From positions 62,001 through 126,000 of the forward strand of contig JAHCAT010000011.1 in assembly GCA_019634735.1 (NCBI GenBank): a DNA stretch of 64,000 nt, written 5' to 3'. The translations under genes and the position numbers were made by a program. Source of the stretch: Lysobacterales bacterium (GTDB lineage: Bacteria > Pseudomonadota > Gammaproteobacteria > Xanthomonadales > UBA2363). Below, piece by piece: positions 50,269-58,832 of this stretch (its first letter is position 1; each line of letters opens with the position of its first letter). The notes under the pieces are model-generated. The model saw nothing but the letters and a program-made list of their open reading frames with translations. It did no database searches and was not told where the DNA came from.

Positions 50269-51191
50269 CCTGCTCGACCCTCCTTCTGCCCGGCATTGAT
50301 GGGGCCAATCCGCTGGGTTTTCTGGCTGCGCTGGGTGTGCTTCGAACGCTATTCAGGGCGGAAGATGCGCTCCGACCACGCCTCGCCTGGCAAGTCCACA
50401 ACGGAGCATGGCGCCCAGCGCTTACGACCGAGATCGCCCTATCTCGGCCCGAACTCGTGGCTCGTCTCGATGAGGCCTTGAGGTCGATGGTGGATCATGA
50501 GGCTTGGAGGTTTTCGGACAACCTCAATGTCGAAGCCGGCGACTTCCGCAGTCATGCACTGGCCGCAGCTGCGCGCGCGTCCACCGCCGATCCGACCGCG
50601 GCGGAGTTCGTCGCGGCGTTCGCCTGCGATGCGATCACTGAGGTCGATGCGAAAAAGCGGGTTGTGGTGTGCGACACGGCATTCCGGACCATGAGTGGTG
50701 CGGGTCATCAGCACTTTCTCGGGTTCATGCGCCAGTTGGCTGCGTGCACCGAGCAGGACCATCTTGAGCGCGCGCTTTTCGAGCAATGGCGGTACGAAGA
50801 CGACAAGCCGAGCATGCGCTGGGATCCCGTTGACGACCGCCGCTATGCTCTGAGGTGGAACGAGCCGAGCAGCGATCCCATAAGGACCGTAAGGGGCGCC
50901 AATCGTCTCGCCATCGAGGCGCTGCCACTGTTCCCCGTCATGCCGCGTGGAACTCGTCTGGAAACCACCGGTTTCGTCACGGCGGGAAGCAGGGGGACCT
51001 GGTTTCGATGGCCGATCTGGTCACAGCCGATTTCACTGCCCGTGGTCCGAAGTCTTCTGGCGAGCCAGCGCGTGCGCGAGGCAAGCACCAATGAGGCGGC
51101 GCTGAGACGCATGGGCGTCGAAGCGGTATTCAAGAGCCAGCGCCTGACCGTTGAGAAGTACCGGAACTTCACCATGGGTGTGCCCGCTTGA
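50265..51191 (+). CDS. small type I-G Cas8-like/Cas3-associated protein
   Basis: Protein of 308 residues in the position of the I-G large subunit. It starts at GTG 50265, overlapping the cas3 stop (GTGA). The N-terminus LLPGIDGANPLGFLAALGVL is typical of a family seen next to I-G cas3 genes (Csb3, Csx17 or the so-called Cas3-extension group). I cannot tell from sequence which of these it is; Csx17 is normally about twice as long. It would help in PAM recognition or Cas3 recruitment. It ends 25 bases before the decayed cas2 region. Confidence 0.75.
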   Translation: MTCSTLLLPGIDGANPLGFLAALGVLRTLFRAEDALRPRLAWQVHNGAWRPALTTEIALSRPELVARLDEALRSMVDHEAWRFSDNLNVEAGDFRSHALAAAARASTADPTAAEFVAAFACDAITEVDAKKRVVVCDTAFRTMSGAGHQHFLGFMRQLAACTEQDHLERALFEQWRYEDDKPSMRWDPVDDRRYALRWNEPSSDPIRTVRGANRLAIEALPLFPVMPRGTRLETTGFVTAGSRGTWFRWPIWSQPISLPVVRSLLASQRVREASTNEAALRRMGVEAVFKSQRLTVEKYRNFTMGVPA

Positions 51192-51215
51192 TCGTCAGGG
51201 GGGCGGAACGGGTCA

Positions 51216-51564
51216 ATGGTGGCGACGTTTCCTACGCTGCGAGGGAAATCAGGAGGTCGAAGTGGAGTCCTCCAGCAGGTTGTCGTCGTAGTGTGTGGGC
51301 GTTGGTAAGCCTCGGTCCCGTCGCCGGCGGCGGGTCTTCAAGCCGATAAAGGGCTTTGGCCAGTGGCTGCAACTGATCGAGTTTAACTGCCGGCTGAGCG
51401 CGCGCCGCCATGCCGAAATGATCCAGTCTCTGGACGAGGTCATCAAAAGTAAGGTCGATGCCCTCCTGGTCATCGACCTGGGTCCGGCCGACAAGGTGAA
51501 GCCCCGGGTGGTCAGCCTGGGCGAGCGCGTCGATCCGGTCGCCGGGGAACCGACGATCGTGTAG
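51216..51564 (+). pseudogene. cas2: decayed cas2
   Basis: From 51295 an 89-codon frame starting at GTG encodes RRRRRVFKPIKGFGQWLQL, then NCRLSARRHAEMIQSLDEVI, IDLGPADKVKPRVVSLGERV and ends EPTIV. This is a Cas2 ferredoxin fold from helix 1 to the C-terminus. The first strand, which carries the catalytic aspartate in YDx, is missing: a stop (TAG, 51289-51291) lies just upstream in frame. A second frame beginning ATG 51216 reads a hydrophobic run QQVVVVVC and stops at 51308, so one indel near 51295-51305 could join the two. Either a frameshift or a deletion has removed the N-terminus. Cas2 without this strand should not work. Confidence 0.65.
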
Positions 51565-51799
51565 CGTCCCATACACTAGGTACCGCCCTGAGAGCGCGCC
51601 GCCTCGCGCTCGCGAGCGCTGAGGTGGTGAAGCAAATCCTGGCCAGCGCTCGCAACCACCCGGCTCTTTGAAAACGAAGGATTACATGCGTATCCTCACG
51701 CCCCACCTAACCGTCGGGACGCTGATCGCCCTGCCGTCCCGCCAGTGCTCGCAGTTGCTGCGAAATCTGGTGCGAGATCAGCAGCCTTCCGGGGGTGGG
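51565..51799 (+). promoter_or_regulatory. CRISPR leader
   Basis: About 235 bases between the cas2 remnant and the first repeat. It contains GGCTCTTTGAAAACGAAGG, an AT-rich block of the kind found in leaders, at about 51660-51680. The adjacent first repeat matches consensus while the far end of the array is degenerate, so this is the leader side and transcription runs along the plus strand. The last 100 bases before the array show no further motif I can name. Confidence 0.65.
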
Positions 51800-54354
51800 G
51801 TTCTCCGCGGCATCACGCCGCGGCCTCATTGAAGCATGTACGCCTGCTGCGTCTCCAATGTGGAGCGCAGGTTCTCCGCGGCATCACGCCGCGGCCTCAT
51901 TGAAGCAGCGGGTTGGCCCAGGTGACCGTGCCGGCGGCCAGGGTTCTCCGTGGCATCACGCCGCGGCCTCATTGAAGCACCATGCCGCCAGCGGCGAAGG
52001 CCGGGAAACCGTTGGTTCTCCGCGGCATCACGCCGCGGCCTCATTGAAGCCTGCCGTGGCCGTCTCCGCCGAGCTGTCCCGCGTCGTTCTCCGCGGCATC
52101 ACGCCGCGGCCTCATTGAAGCTAGTGATCCTGCCACGGGCCGCGCTCGGTCGCGTTGTTCTCCGCGGCTTCACGCCGCCGCCTCATTGAAGCATGCGCAC
52201 CCTGCCCGAAATGAGCATGCGCAAGCACGTTCTCCGCGGCATCACGCCGCGGCCTCATTGAAGCGCGGTCGCGCTTGGCCTGGGCTGCGGCCTGGCGCTC
52301 GGGTTCTCCGCGGCATCACGCCGCGGCCTCATTGAAGCCGGAGCCTGTGTCCGTCGACGCCTTTGTGGTGATCGGTTCTCCGCGGCATCACGCCGCGGCC
52401 TCATTGAAGCGCGGACGCCTGGGACGGCACGCGGCACGAGGTCCGGGTTCTCCGCGGCATCACGCCGCGGCCTCATTGAAGCCGCTCGGGTGGCAGCCCC
52501 CAGGGCAGCTCGACGTGGTTCTCCGCGGCATCACGCCGCGGCCTCATTGAAGCTACATCGCGCCGTTCGCCAACAACCTGGCGCCCGTCGGTTCTCCGCG
52601 GCATCACGCCGCGGCCCCATTGAAGCCTTGAGGAGCGCACCAAGAAGACCCAGCAATCGGTCGTTCTCCGCGGAATCACGCCGCGGCCTCATTGAAGCAA
52701 CACGGCCCGGGACGAGTCCTACGCGCAACTGATCGTTCTCCGTGGCATCACGCCGCGGCCTTATTGAAGCACGCCGATGCTGCGGTTCCTGAGCGGCAGC
52801 TCGCAGGGTTCTCCGCGGCATCACGCCGCGGCCTCATTGAAGCTGCGAGCCCTACCAGCCGCACGCCTGGCCGCGGCAGTGTTCTCCGCGGCATCACGCC
52901 GCGGCCTCATTGAAGCCGACGGCGACATCGGCTACCGCGCGCACCTTCCGACGTTCTCCGCGGCATCACGCCGCGGCCTCATTGAAGCGGGAGGATTGCG
53001 GATCGACTTGGCCCACGCCGCCAGGTTCTCCGCGGCATCACGCCGCGGCCTCATTGAAGCAGCGGGTTCGCCCAGGTGACCGTGCCGGCGGCCAGGGTTC
53101 TCCGCGGCATCACGCCGCGGCCTCATTGAAGCCAGCAGCGCGTGACCTGCGCCGTCTGGACCGACACCGTTCTCCGCGGCATCACGCCGCGGCCTCATTG
53201 AAGCCGATCGACATACGTGCGTCCGCGGAAGTTGAACCGGTTCTCCGCGGCATCACGCCGCGGCCTCATTGAAGCCGGCCCTCACCGTCGATCCGCACGC
53301 TGATGCTGGGCGTTCTCCGCGGCCTCACGCCGCGGCCTCATTGAAGCGACCTGACCGTCTGGCAGCCTCGCCAGTAACCGAAAGTTCTCCGCGGCATCAC
53401 GCCGCGGCCTCATTGAAGCTGGCTGTCACCGTGGCGCGTCTTTCTTCGTGACGGCCGTTCTCCGCGGCATCACGCCGCGGCCTCATTGAAGCGCCGTCTG
53501 GTCCGCGACGTTGATCGCCGAGCGCCCCAGTTCTCCGCGGCATCACGCCGCGGCCTCATTGAAGCTCCCGGTCGCCGATGATGACGCAGTGCAGATCGGG
53601 GTTCTCCGCGGCATCACGCCGCGGCCTCATTGAAGCCACTGCCCCGATGCCGGCTGGGTGCCCTGGGAGGAGTTCTCCGCGGCATCACGCCGCGGCCTCA
53701 TTGAAGCAACGACCTGCACGCCGTCGAGGGCCTGCACGCCGTGTTCTCCGCGGCATCACGCCGCGGCCTCATTGAAGCACCGGGGCGATGTCGCTGCCGA
53801 TCGAATAGGGGCCGTTCTCCGCGGCATCACGCCGCGGCCTCATTGAAGCCTGCGCATCGGGCAGCCGCACAGGGCGCACAGGCCCGTTCTCCGCGGCATC
53901 ACGCCGCGGCCTCATTGAAGCACCAGCAGCAGGGACAGGCCGCCGATCACCACTGCGGTTCTCCGCGGCATCACGCCGCGGCCTCATTGAAGCGTGCCCG
54001 GCCTTGCTGCAACGACAGGCGTAGCAAGTGTTCTCCGCGGCATCACGCCGCGGCCTCATTGAAGCAGCACCGTCTTCTGCTCCGGGTCAGGGGAGCGGAA
54101 CGTTCTCCGCGGCATCACGCCGCGGCCTCATTGAAGCGAGGTGTTGCCCCACGTCCAAGTGTGGTTGGTTCCGGTTCTCCGCGGCATCACGCCGCAGCCT
54201 CATTGAAGCATCTCCCAGGTGGCCGGTTGGCCCGTCCCCACGACGTTCTCCGCGGCATCATGCTGCGGCCTCATTGAAGCAATGGAAAGCCACATCGAGA
54301 GGATGGTCCTGCTGTTGCTTTTTCCGCGGCATCACGCCGCGGCCTCATTGCCCG
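51800..54354 (+). CRISPR. type I-G CRISPR array, 35 intact repeats plus one degenerate
   Basis: The 36-base repeat begins GTTCTCCGCGGC and ends CCTCATTGAAGC. Within it CCGCGGC and GCCGCGG form a 7-bp stem around ATCAC. The 3-prime end ATTGAAGC resembles the usual 8-base handle, so the plus strand is probably the transcribed strand. Repeats start at 51800 and recur every 71-74 bases; spacers are 35-38 bases long. Single-base variants occur in repeats 3, 6, 12, 13, 14, 22, 34 and 35. The last unit (about 54319-54354) has lost its first and last bases. Spacers at 51907-51942 and 53061-53096 differ by one base. Csb2 should process the transcript. Confidence 0.98.
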
Positions 54355-54360
54355 TCCTCC

Positions 54361-54758
54361 AAGTCACAAGTTTGCGACAGCAGGCCAACCCTTCGCGCAG
54401 CCATTCAATGTGCGTATGGCCTTGCCGAAGGCGGCGAGCCCGCCGGGCCTTCAAGACCGGAGCCGTCGTCGACAGCAGGCACGGAACGGCAACCGGCGGG
54501 TTCTCCGAGACGATATCGACAGGGTCAAGCCCGCACAAGCATCTGGGCGCCGTTCGCATGGTCGATGGGTCGCTGCGTTCCATCTGCAGGCCAGGCGGTA
54601 GGATGGACTTGGCCGGTACCGCCGAGCTGCGTGGTCCGCGGCGAGGGCGTACCGTTGGGCGCGACTCGCTCGGGCTGCGCTTGCATCTGCCTTGGGTGCA
54701 GGACCGGAGGGCGGTCCTGCACCCCTATTTCGTGTTGCCGCTGCAGGATCGATGCGAG
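54361..54758. other. intergenic region after the array
   Basis: About 400 bases between the degenerate last repeat and the stop of the minus-strand secreted protein. It holds the stem-loop at 54694-54724 and no convincing gene. Confidence 0.5.
54694..54724. terminator. 12-bp stem-loop downstream of the DGFE-tagged gene
   Basis: GGGTGCAGGACC / GGTCCTGCACCC with a 7-base loop, 35 bases past the minus-strand stop at 54759. Perfect stem, no T-run. Confidence 0.6.
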
Positions 54759-55778
54759 CTATTCGAACCCATCCTCGAACAGCGTGCCCATGCCGCGTGC
54801 CTGGAACACGGCGCTGCCCGGCGGTGTGTTGCCGGCAAGTTCGGCATTCCAGACGTGGTGGCCGTGGCGATTCGGGGCGAACACCACCTGCAGATCGCAG
54901 CCCTGGCCCGGTGCCAGGGCGAACGGCGGCGGGCCGCAGGTGCCGGGTAGGGCCTGGAAGCCGTCCGGCAGCGGCGAGGGCAGCAGGGCCAGCACCTGCC
55001 AGAGGGCGTTGCCGGCGTTGCTCAGACTGACCGTCTGCGGCGGCGAGCTGGCGTCGATGTCGACGGCGCCCATGTCCAGGGTCTGCGGCGCCACCACCGG
55101 GACCGGTGCAGCGATGCCCTGGGCGTTCAGGCGGACCAGCCAGGTGCCGTCGCCGTTGCCGCCGAACAGCGCAGCGCGCACCGGGGCAACGGGAAACTGC
55201 GCCAGGGCGAGGCCAGTGGGATCGACCGCCATGCCGTTGTTGCTGCCGGCCACGAAGGCGTGATCGTTGGGCGGATAGGGCGGGACGCTGTCGGTGCCGT
55301 CGGTATCGATGCTGGCGACGCGGAACTGGCCCTGGTAGTCGACGATCGCGCCCGCGAACACCACCTCGCCGGCGGCCAGCGTCACCGGCAACGCCAGCGG
55401 CACCGTACTGAAGGAATTGGTGCCCGAGTTGACCACCACGCCCTGCCCGGAGGCCAGCACCACGGCGTCGTCGGGGTCGCCATCCTGGTTGAAGTCGTAC
55501 CAGAGATAGACCGTGACCGGTGTGCCGTTCGGTATGTTGTCGCTGGCCAGCGGGTCGGCGCCGTAGGCCAGACGCACCGCCGTGATGATCTCGTTGCCGG
55601 CGGTGATCACGAAGCGGTTGAGCCAGGCGATGGAATTGCTGCCTGTGGCCTGGATGCCGATGCCGTTTTCCTTGACGCCGTCGTCGAGCCGGTATTCGTC
55701 GATGGCGCCGGCGGCGGCCGGACCGAGTGCCGCGACCGCGAACAGGATGCGGAGCGGGTGGGCGGGATGGCGCCGCAT
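54759..55778 (-). CDS. secreted protein with C-terminal LFEDGFE tag
   Basis: Protein of 339 residues. The start at 55778 has CGGAGG just upstream and opens a signal peptide (MRRHPAHPLRILFAVAALG, ending AGA). Residues about 25-160 resemble a beta-sandwich domain with calcium-type DFNQDGDPDDA near 85-100. Residues about 225-325 look like an Ig-like ASH/choice-of-anchor domain: LDMGAVDIDASSPPQTVSLS, then LAPGQGCDLQVVFAP. The protein ends GTLFEDGFE. Such a tail suggests anchoring or sorting, but its mechanism is unknown to me. Confidence 0.75.
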   Translation of the reverse strand: MRRHPAHPLRILFAVAALGPAAAGAIDEYRLDDGVKENGIGIQATGSNSIAWLNRFVITAGNEIITAVRLAYGADPLASDNIPNGTPVTVYLWYDFNQDGDPDDAVVLASGQGVVVNSGTNSFSTVPLALPVTLAAGEVVFAGAIVDYQGQFRVASIDTDGTDSVPPYPPNDHAFVAGSNNGMAVDPTGLALAQFPVAPVRAALFGGNGDGTWLVRLNAQGIAAPVPVVAPQTLDMGAVDIDASSPPQTVSLSNAGNALWQVLALLPSPLPDGFQALPGTCGPPPFALAPGQGCDLQVVFAPNRHGHHVWNAELAGNTPPGSAVFQARGMGTLFEDGFE

Positions 55779-56051
55779 GCGGGCCTCCGTGGCGGCGCGC
55801 GGCCGCGGCCTGGTGCCGGCCCGGGGCGGCCGACCCCTCGATCCGGGGATACTCCTGTGGCCCGGGCCCGTCAAGTGTCGACGCGGCAGCGCCCCGTTCG
55901 TGGGCGCGCCAATAGGCGTGTCGTCGGGCTCGGGGCACGACCGCCCGCTCTCGAAGAGCGATGACGGAACGGCTGTCCGGGCAACGGACCGCGCCTTGGC
56001 CCGGCGATCCGGAACCCCCTCGCTTGGCAGGGTCCGGGATGTCCCGCGCGC

Positions 56052-56594
56052 TCAGCCGCCGCGCATCGCCAGCAGCGCCACGGCAGTGGCCAGGGCCAGG
56101 CCCGCGACCAGCAGCAGCGGCCAGCCCCGGCGGCCGCTGCCCACAGGGGCGGCATCGGCGGGGTCGAGCGCCGGTTCGCCGTGCAGCAGCCCTACGAAGC
56201 TGTCCAGGGTGGCGGCGTCGAAGGCGAAGGGGTCGAAGCGGTCCTGACCGGCCTGCGCCAGCAGGGCGCGCACGTCAGCGGCCGAAGGCACGAACTTCAT
56301 CGACCAGGAGGCGAAGCTGGCCTCCTCGATGGCCTGCGAGCGCACCACGGTGAAGCGCTGGTGGCGCGGGTCGCGGGCCAGGCGCTGGACCAGGGACTCG
56401 ACCGCGGCGCGCGGGCCTTCCAGCACCTGCAGGAAGTGGCCGTCGGCGTAATGCAGGGCGCCGACGATGCCGCTGCGCGCGTTGTTGCGTCGCGACTGCG
56501 ACAGGATCCGCGCGACCTCGGGATGGATGCCCTCGCCGCGGTCGGCGTCGAAGCTGGCCTGGCTGAGGTAGACGATGCGGACGAGGTCGGACAT
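56052..56594 (-). CDS. membrane-anchored BLUF-domain photoreceptor
   Basis: Blue-light sensor of 180 residues. The BLUF domain (residues 4-100) keeps the flavin-binding residues: Tyr9 in RIVYLSQAS, Asn in RRNNARSGIVGALHY (37-38), Gln56 in HFLQVLEG, and the W97/M99 pair in SWSMKF. After a linker rich in Asp and Ala, a single hydrophobic helix at about 158-176 (PLLLVAGLALATAVALLAM) would anchor it in the membrane. No output domain is present, so it must act through a partner. BLUF proteins with a C-terminal membrane helix are uncommon. Start ATG 56594. Confidence 0.92.
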   Translation of the reverse strand: MSDLVRIVYLSQASFDADRGEGIHPEVARILSQSRRNNARSGIVGALHYADGHFLQVLEGPRAAVESLVQRLARDPRHQRFTVVRSQAIEEASFASWSMKFVPSAADVRALLAQAGQDRFDPFAFDAATLDSFVGLLHGEPALDPADAAPVGSGRRGWPLLLVAGLALATAVALLAMRGG

Positions 56595-56717
56595 GGGCGC
56601 GCTTCGCAGGGGGCCGGCGATTCTCGCCGGCGCCGGTGTCTGCGGACCGTCCAGGATGCGTCGCGATCACGTGCAGGGCGCGCCGTCCGGCCTGGCCGGC
56701 GCGCCGCGCCGTTGCCC

Positions 56718-57299
56718 TCACGCCGCCCGCGGCAGCACGGCCGGCAGCTCGGCCAGGGCCTGGTCGAGCGCCTGCACGCGCTGCTGCGGCGACAGGTTGA
56801 CGCCCTGGGCGCGCACCACCTCGATGTCGGTGATGCCCAGGAAGCCGAGCACGAAGCGCAGGTAGCTCTCCTGGAAATCGCTGGCGCCGCCGGGCGCGTG
56901 GACGCCGCCCTGGCTGATCGCCAGGATCGCCCGCTTGCCGCGCGCCAGGCCCTCGGCGCCCTTCTCGGTATAGCGGAAGGTGGTGCCGGCGACCGCGATG
57001 CGGTCGATCCAGGCTTTCAGGGTCGAGGGCACGCTGAAGTTGTACATGGGCGCGCCGATCACCAGCACGTCGGCAGCGAGGAAGTCGGCCAGCGCCGCCT
57101 GCGCGCGGGCGGTCTCGGCCGGGTCGGCCTGGGCCAGGCTGGCGGCGGTCAGATGCGGCAGCGGCTCGGCATCCAGGTCCCAGCGCAGCACCTCCAGGGC
57201 CGGGTCGGCGGTCCGGAAGCGCGCGACCACGGCGGCGGTGAGGGTGCGGGTGACGCTGTTCTCGCCCAGCGCGCTGGCGTCGATGTGCAGCAGTTTCAT
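56718..57299 (-). CDS. azoR: FMN-dependent NADH-azoreductase
   Basis: Flavodoxin-fold quinone/azo reductase of 193 residues. ATG 57299 starts the first strand MKLLHIDASALGENSVTR (phosphate-binding loop). Family motifs include VIGAPMYNFSVPSTLKAWID near 88-107 and AILAISQGGVHAPGG near 137-151. The enzyme reduces quinones or azo compounds with NADH. It is divergent from a LysR regulator, a common arrangement in which the regulator controls the reductase. Confidence 0.93.
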   Translation of the reverse strand: MKLLHIDASALGENSVTRTLTAAVVARFRTADPALEVLRWDLDAEPLPHLTAASLAQADPAETARAQAALADFLAADVLVIGAPMYNFSVPSTLKAWIDRIAVAGTTFRYTEKGAEGLARGKRAILAISQGGVHAPGGASDFQESYLRFVLGFLGITDIEVVRAQGVNLSPQQRVQALDQALAELPAVLPRAA

Positions 57300-57425
57300 T
57301 GCGGGCTCCAATAGCTGGATAGGTGCCCTTCAATCTATGGGTGTAAACAATCCCCGATAAGGCGGGAAAAATGCGATCCTGCGTTCCATTGATGGGGTCA
57401 ATCCGCGGCCCGCAGGAACCCAGCC

Positions 57426-58376
57426 ATGCCGATCCCCGATCCCGCGCCCGACCTGGATGCCCTGTACTACTACGCCAAGGTGGTCGAGCACGGCGGCTTC
57501 GCGGCTGCGGGACGGGCCCTGGACATCCCGAAGTCCCGGCTGTCGCGCCATGTCGATGCCCTGGAGCGCCGTCTGGGCGTGCGCCTGCTGCAGCGCTCGA
57601 CGCGGCGCTTCGTCGTGACCGACCTGGGCCGGGAGATGTACGGCCATGCCCAGGCGATGCTGGCCCAGGCCGAAGCCGCCTTCGAGGTCGTCGAGTCGGC
57701 CAGTGCCCAGCCGCGCGGCCTGTTGCGCGTCGCCTGCCCGGTGGCGGTGGCCTCGACGATGCTGGCGCCGGTGCTGCCGCGCTTTCTCGCCGCGCATCCC
57801 GATGTGCGGCTGGCGCTGGAGGTCGACAACCGGCGCGTCGACGTGCTCGCCGAGGGCTTTGATGTGGCGCTGCGCGTGCGCACGGTGCCGAGCGGCGAGG
57901 ACGGCCTGGTGATGCGCCGCTTCGCCGACCTGCACGAAGTGCTGGTGGCAAGCCCGGGCTGGCTCGACCAGGCCGGCCGACCGGCCCATCCGCGCGCGTT
58001 GCAGGACCTGCCGACGCTGAGCTTCATCCCTGCGCCCGAGCGGCAGGTCTGGCACCTGCGACACGTGGCGGGCGAGGAGGCCGAGGTGGCGCTCCGGCCG
58101 CGCCTGCGCTGCCATCAGTTCGACGTGGTGCTGGCCGCGGCGCAGGACGGTCTGGGGGTCGCCCTGCTGCCGCGCAGCGTGGCCGCGGAGGGCTTCACCA
58201 GCGGTCGCCTGGAGCAGGTGCTGCCCGACTGGAGCCTGCCACAGGGCGTGTTCCACGCCGTGTTCCCGCACCGTCGCGGCCTGCTGCCGGCGGTGCGGGC
58301 GTTCATCGACTTCCTGGCCGAGACCATGCCGGTGGCGGCGCTGTCGCAACCGGACAGTCAGTGCCCAGAGACCTAG
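57426..58376 (+). CDS. LysR-family transcriptional regulator
   Basis: Regulator of 316 residues. HTH near 8-65: DLDALYYYAKVVEHGGFAAA, then IPKSRLSRHVDALERRLGV and LLQRSTRRFVVTDLG. Effector-binding domain about 90-300 begins PRGLLRVACPVAVASTML. It is divergent from azoR with a 126-base gap that would hold shared operators; I cannot point to a single clear T-N11-A box. Similar to regulators activated by quinones or aromatic compounds, but the ligand is unknown. Confidence 0.92.
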   Translation: MPIPDPAPDLDALYYYAKVVEHGGFAAAGRALDIPKSRLSRHVDALERRLGVRLLQRSTRRFVVTDLGREMYGHAQAMLAQAEAAFEVVESASAQPRGLLRVACPVAVASTMLAPVLPRFLAAHPDVRLALEVDNRRVDVLAEGFDVALRVRTVPSGEDGLVMRRFADLHEVLVASPGWLDQAGRPAHPRALQDLPTLSFIPAPERQVWHLRHVAGEEAEVALRPRLRCHQFDVVLAAAQDGLGVALLPRSVAAEGFTSGRLEQVLPDWSLPQGVFHAVFPHRRGLLPAVRAFIDFLAETMPVAALSQPDSQCPET

Positions 58377-58493
58377 GCTGTCGCCTTCCGTTGCGCGCAA
58401 TGCTCGGCAGAGCGCCTGCCATCCAGGAACGTGGGTCCACGCGATGCGTGGAAGGGGTGTCCTCGCCGCAGCGGGCTTTCTGGCGACCGGGTT

Positions 58494-58545
58494 CCCTCTC
58501 CCCCGGCCCCTCCCCCGCGCGCGGGGGAGGGGAGAAGTGAGGCGC
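58494..58545 (-). repeat. REP-like palindromic element, copy 4
   Basis: CTCCCCCGGCCCCTCCCCC, GCGCGC loop, GGGGGAGGGGAGAAGTG. Reverse-complement orientation of copies 1 and 3, including the AGAAGTG head. Confidence 0.75.
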
Positions 58546-58573
58546 CGTGGCAAGGGCCTTGCGATCGTGCGTC

Positions 58574-58699
58574 GGGACTCGGGACTCGGGACTCGGGACT
58601 CGGGACTCGGGAATCGGGAATCGGGAATCGGGAGGCGGGAGGCGGGAGGCGGGAAGCGGGAAGCCGGAAGCGGGAAGCGGGAAGCGGGAAGCGGGAAGC
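58574..58699 (+). repeat. heptamer tandem array, 18 units
   Basis: Eighteen consecutive 7-base units occupy exactly 126 bases: five GGGACTC, three GGGAATC, three GGGAGGC, then seven GGGAAGC (one with C in place of the first G). Blocks of identical units show growth by slippage. Located between convergent genes, so it is unlikely to phase-vary a reading frame. Similar GGGAATC arrays are common in Xanthomonas-like genomes. Confidence 0.95.
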
Positions 58700-58708
58700 G
58701 GGGCGTGA

Positions 58709-58762
58709 TCAGCTCCCCTCTCCCGCGGTGCGGGAGAGGGGTTGGGGGAGAGGGCGGCCCCG
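58709..58762 (+). repeat. REP-like palindromic element, copy 5 (variant)
   Basis: CTCCCCTCTCCCGC, GGT loop, GCGGGAGAGGGGTTGGGGGA then GAGGGC. It matches the variant at 2499-2545 in opposite orientation and closes the repeat cluster on the right. Confidence 0.7.
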
Positions 58763-58832
58763 TCCAGGGCGCGTTCGATTCTCCGGCCGGGACATCCGGT
58801 CCGTTCCGCCGGTGTGCCAACGGGGCGCGAGC

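Larger units (their letters stand above)
58377..58832. other. intergenic region with repeats
   Basis: About 455 bases between the LysR stop and the convergent ABC permease stop. It holds two REP-like palindromes flanking the heptamer array; no gene is supported. Confidence 0.7.

Noticed and set aside
51249..51576. Minus-strand frames over the cas2 remnant
   Set aside because: The plus-strand frame carries recognisable Cas2 motifs; the antisense frames do not match anything.
53708..53742. Spacer with an internal 11-base direct repeat (CTGCACGCCGT twice)
   Set aside because: It probably reflects the target gene sequence; one case gives no support for a mechanism.
51795..54277. Many open frames of 60-180 codons through the array on both strands
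   Set aside because: They repeat SPRHHAAASLK or SMRPRRDAAEN, which are translations of the CRISPR repeat.
54497..54530. Possible further degenerate CRISPR repeat beginning GTTCTCCG
   Set aside because: It matches only the first eight and last few bases, lacks the stem, and is out of register with the 71-74 base period.
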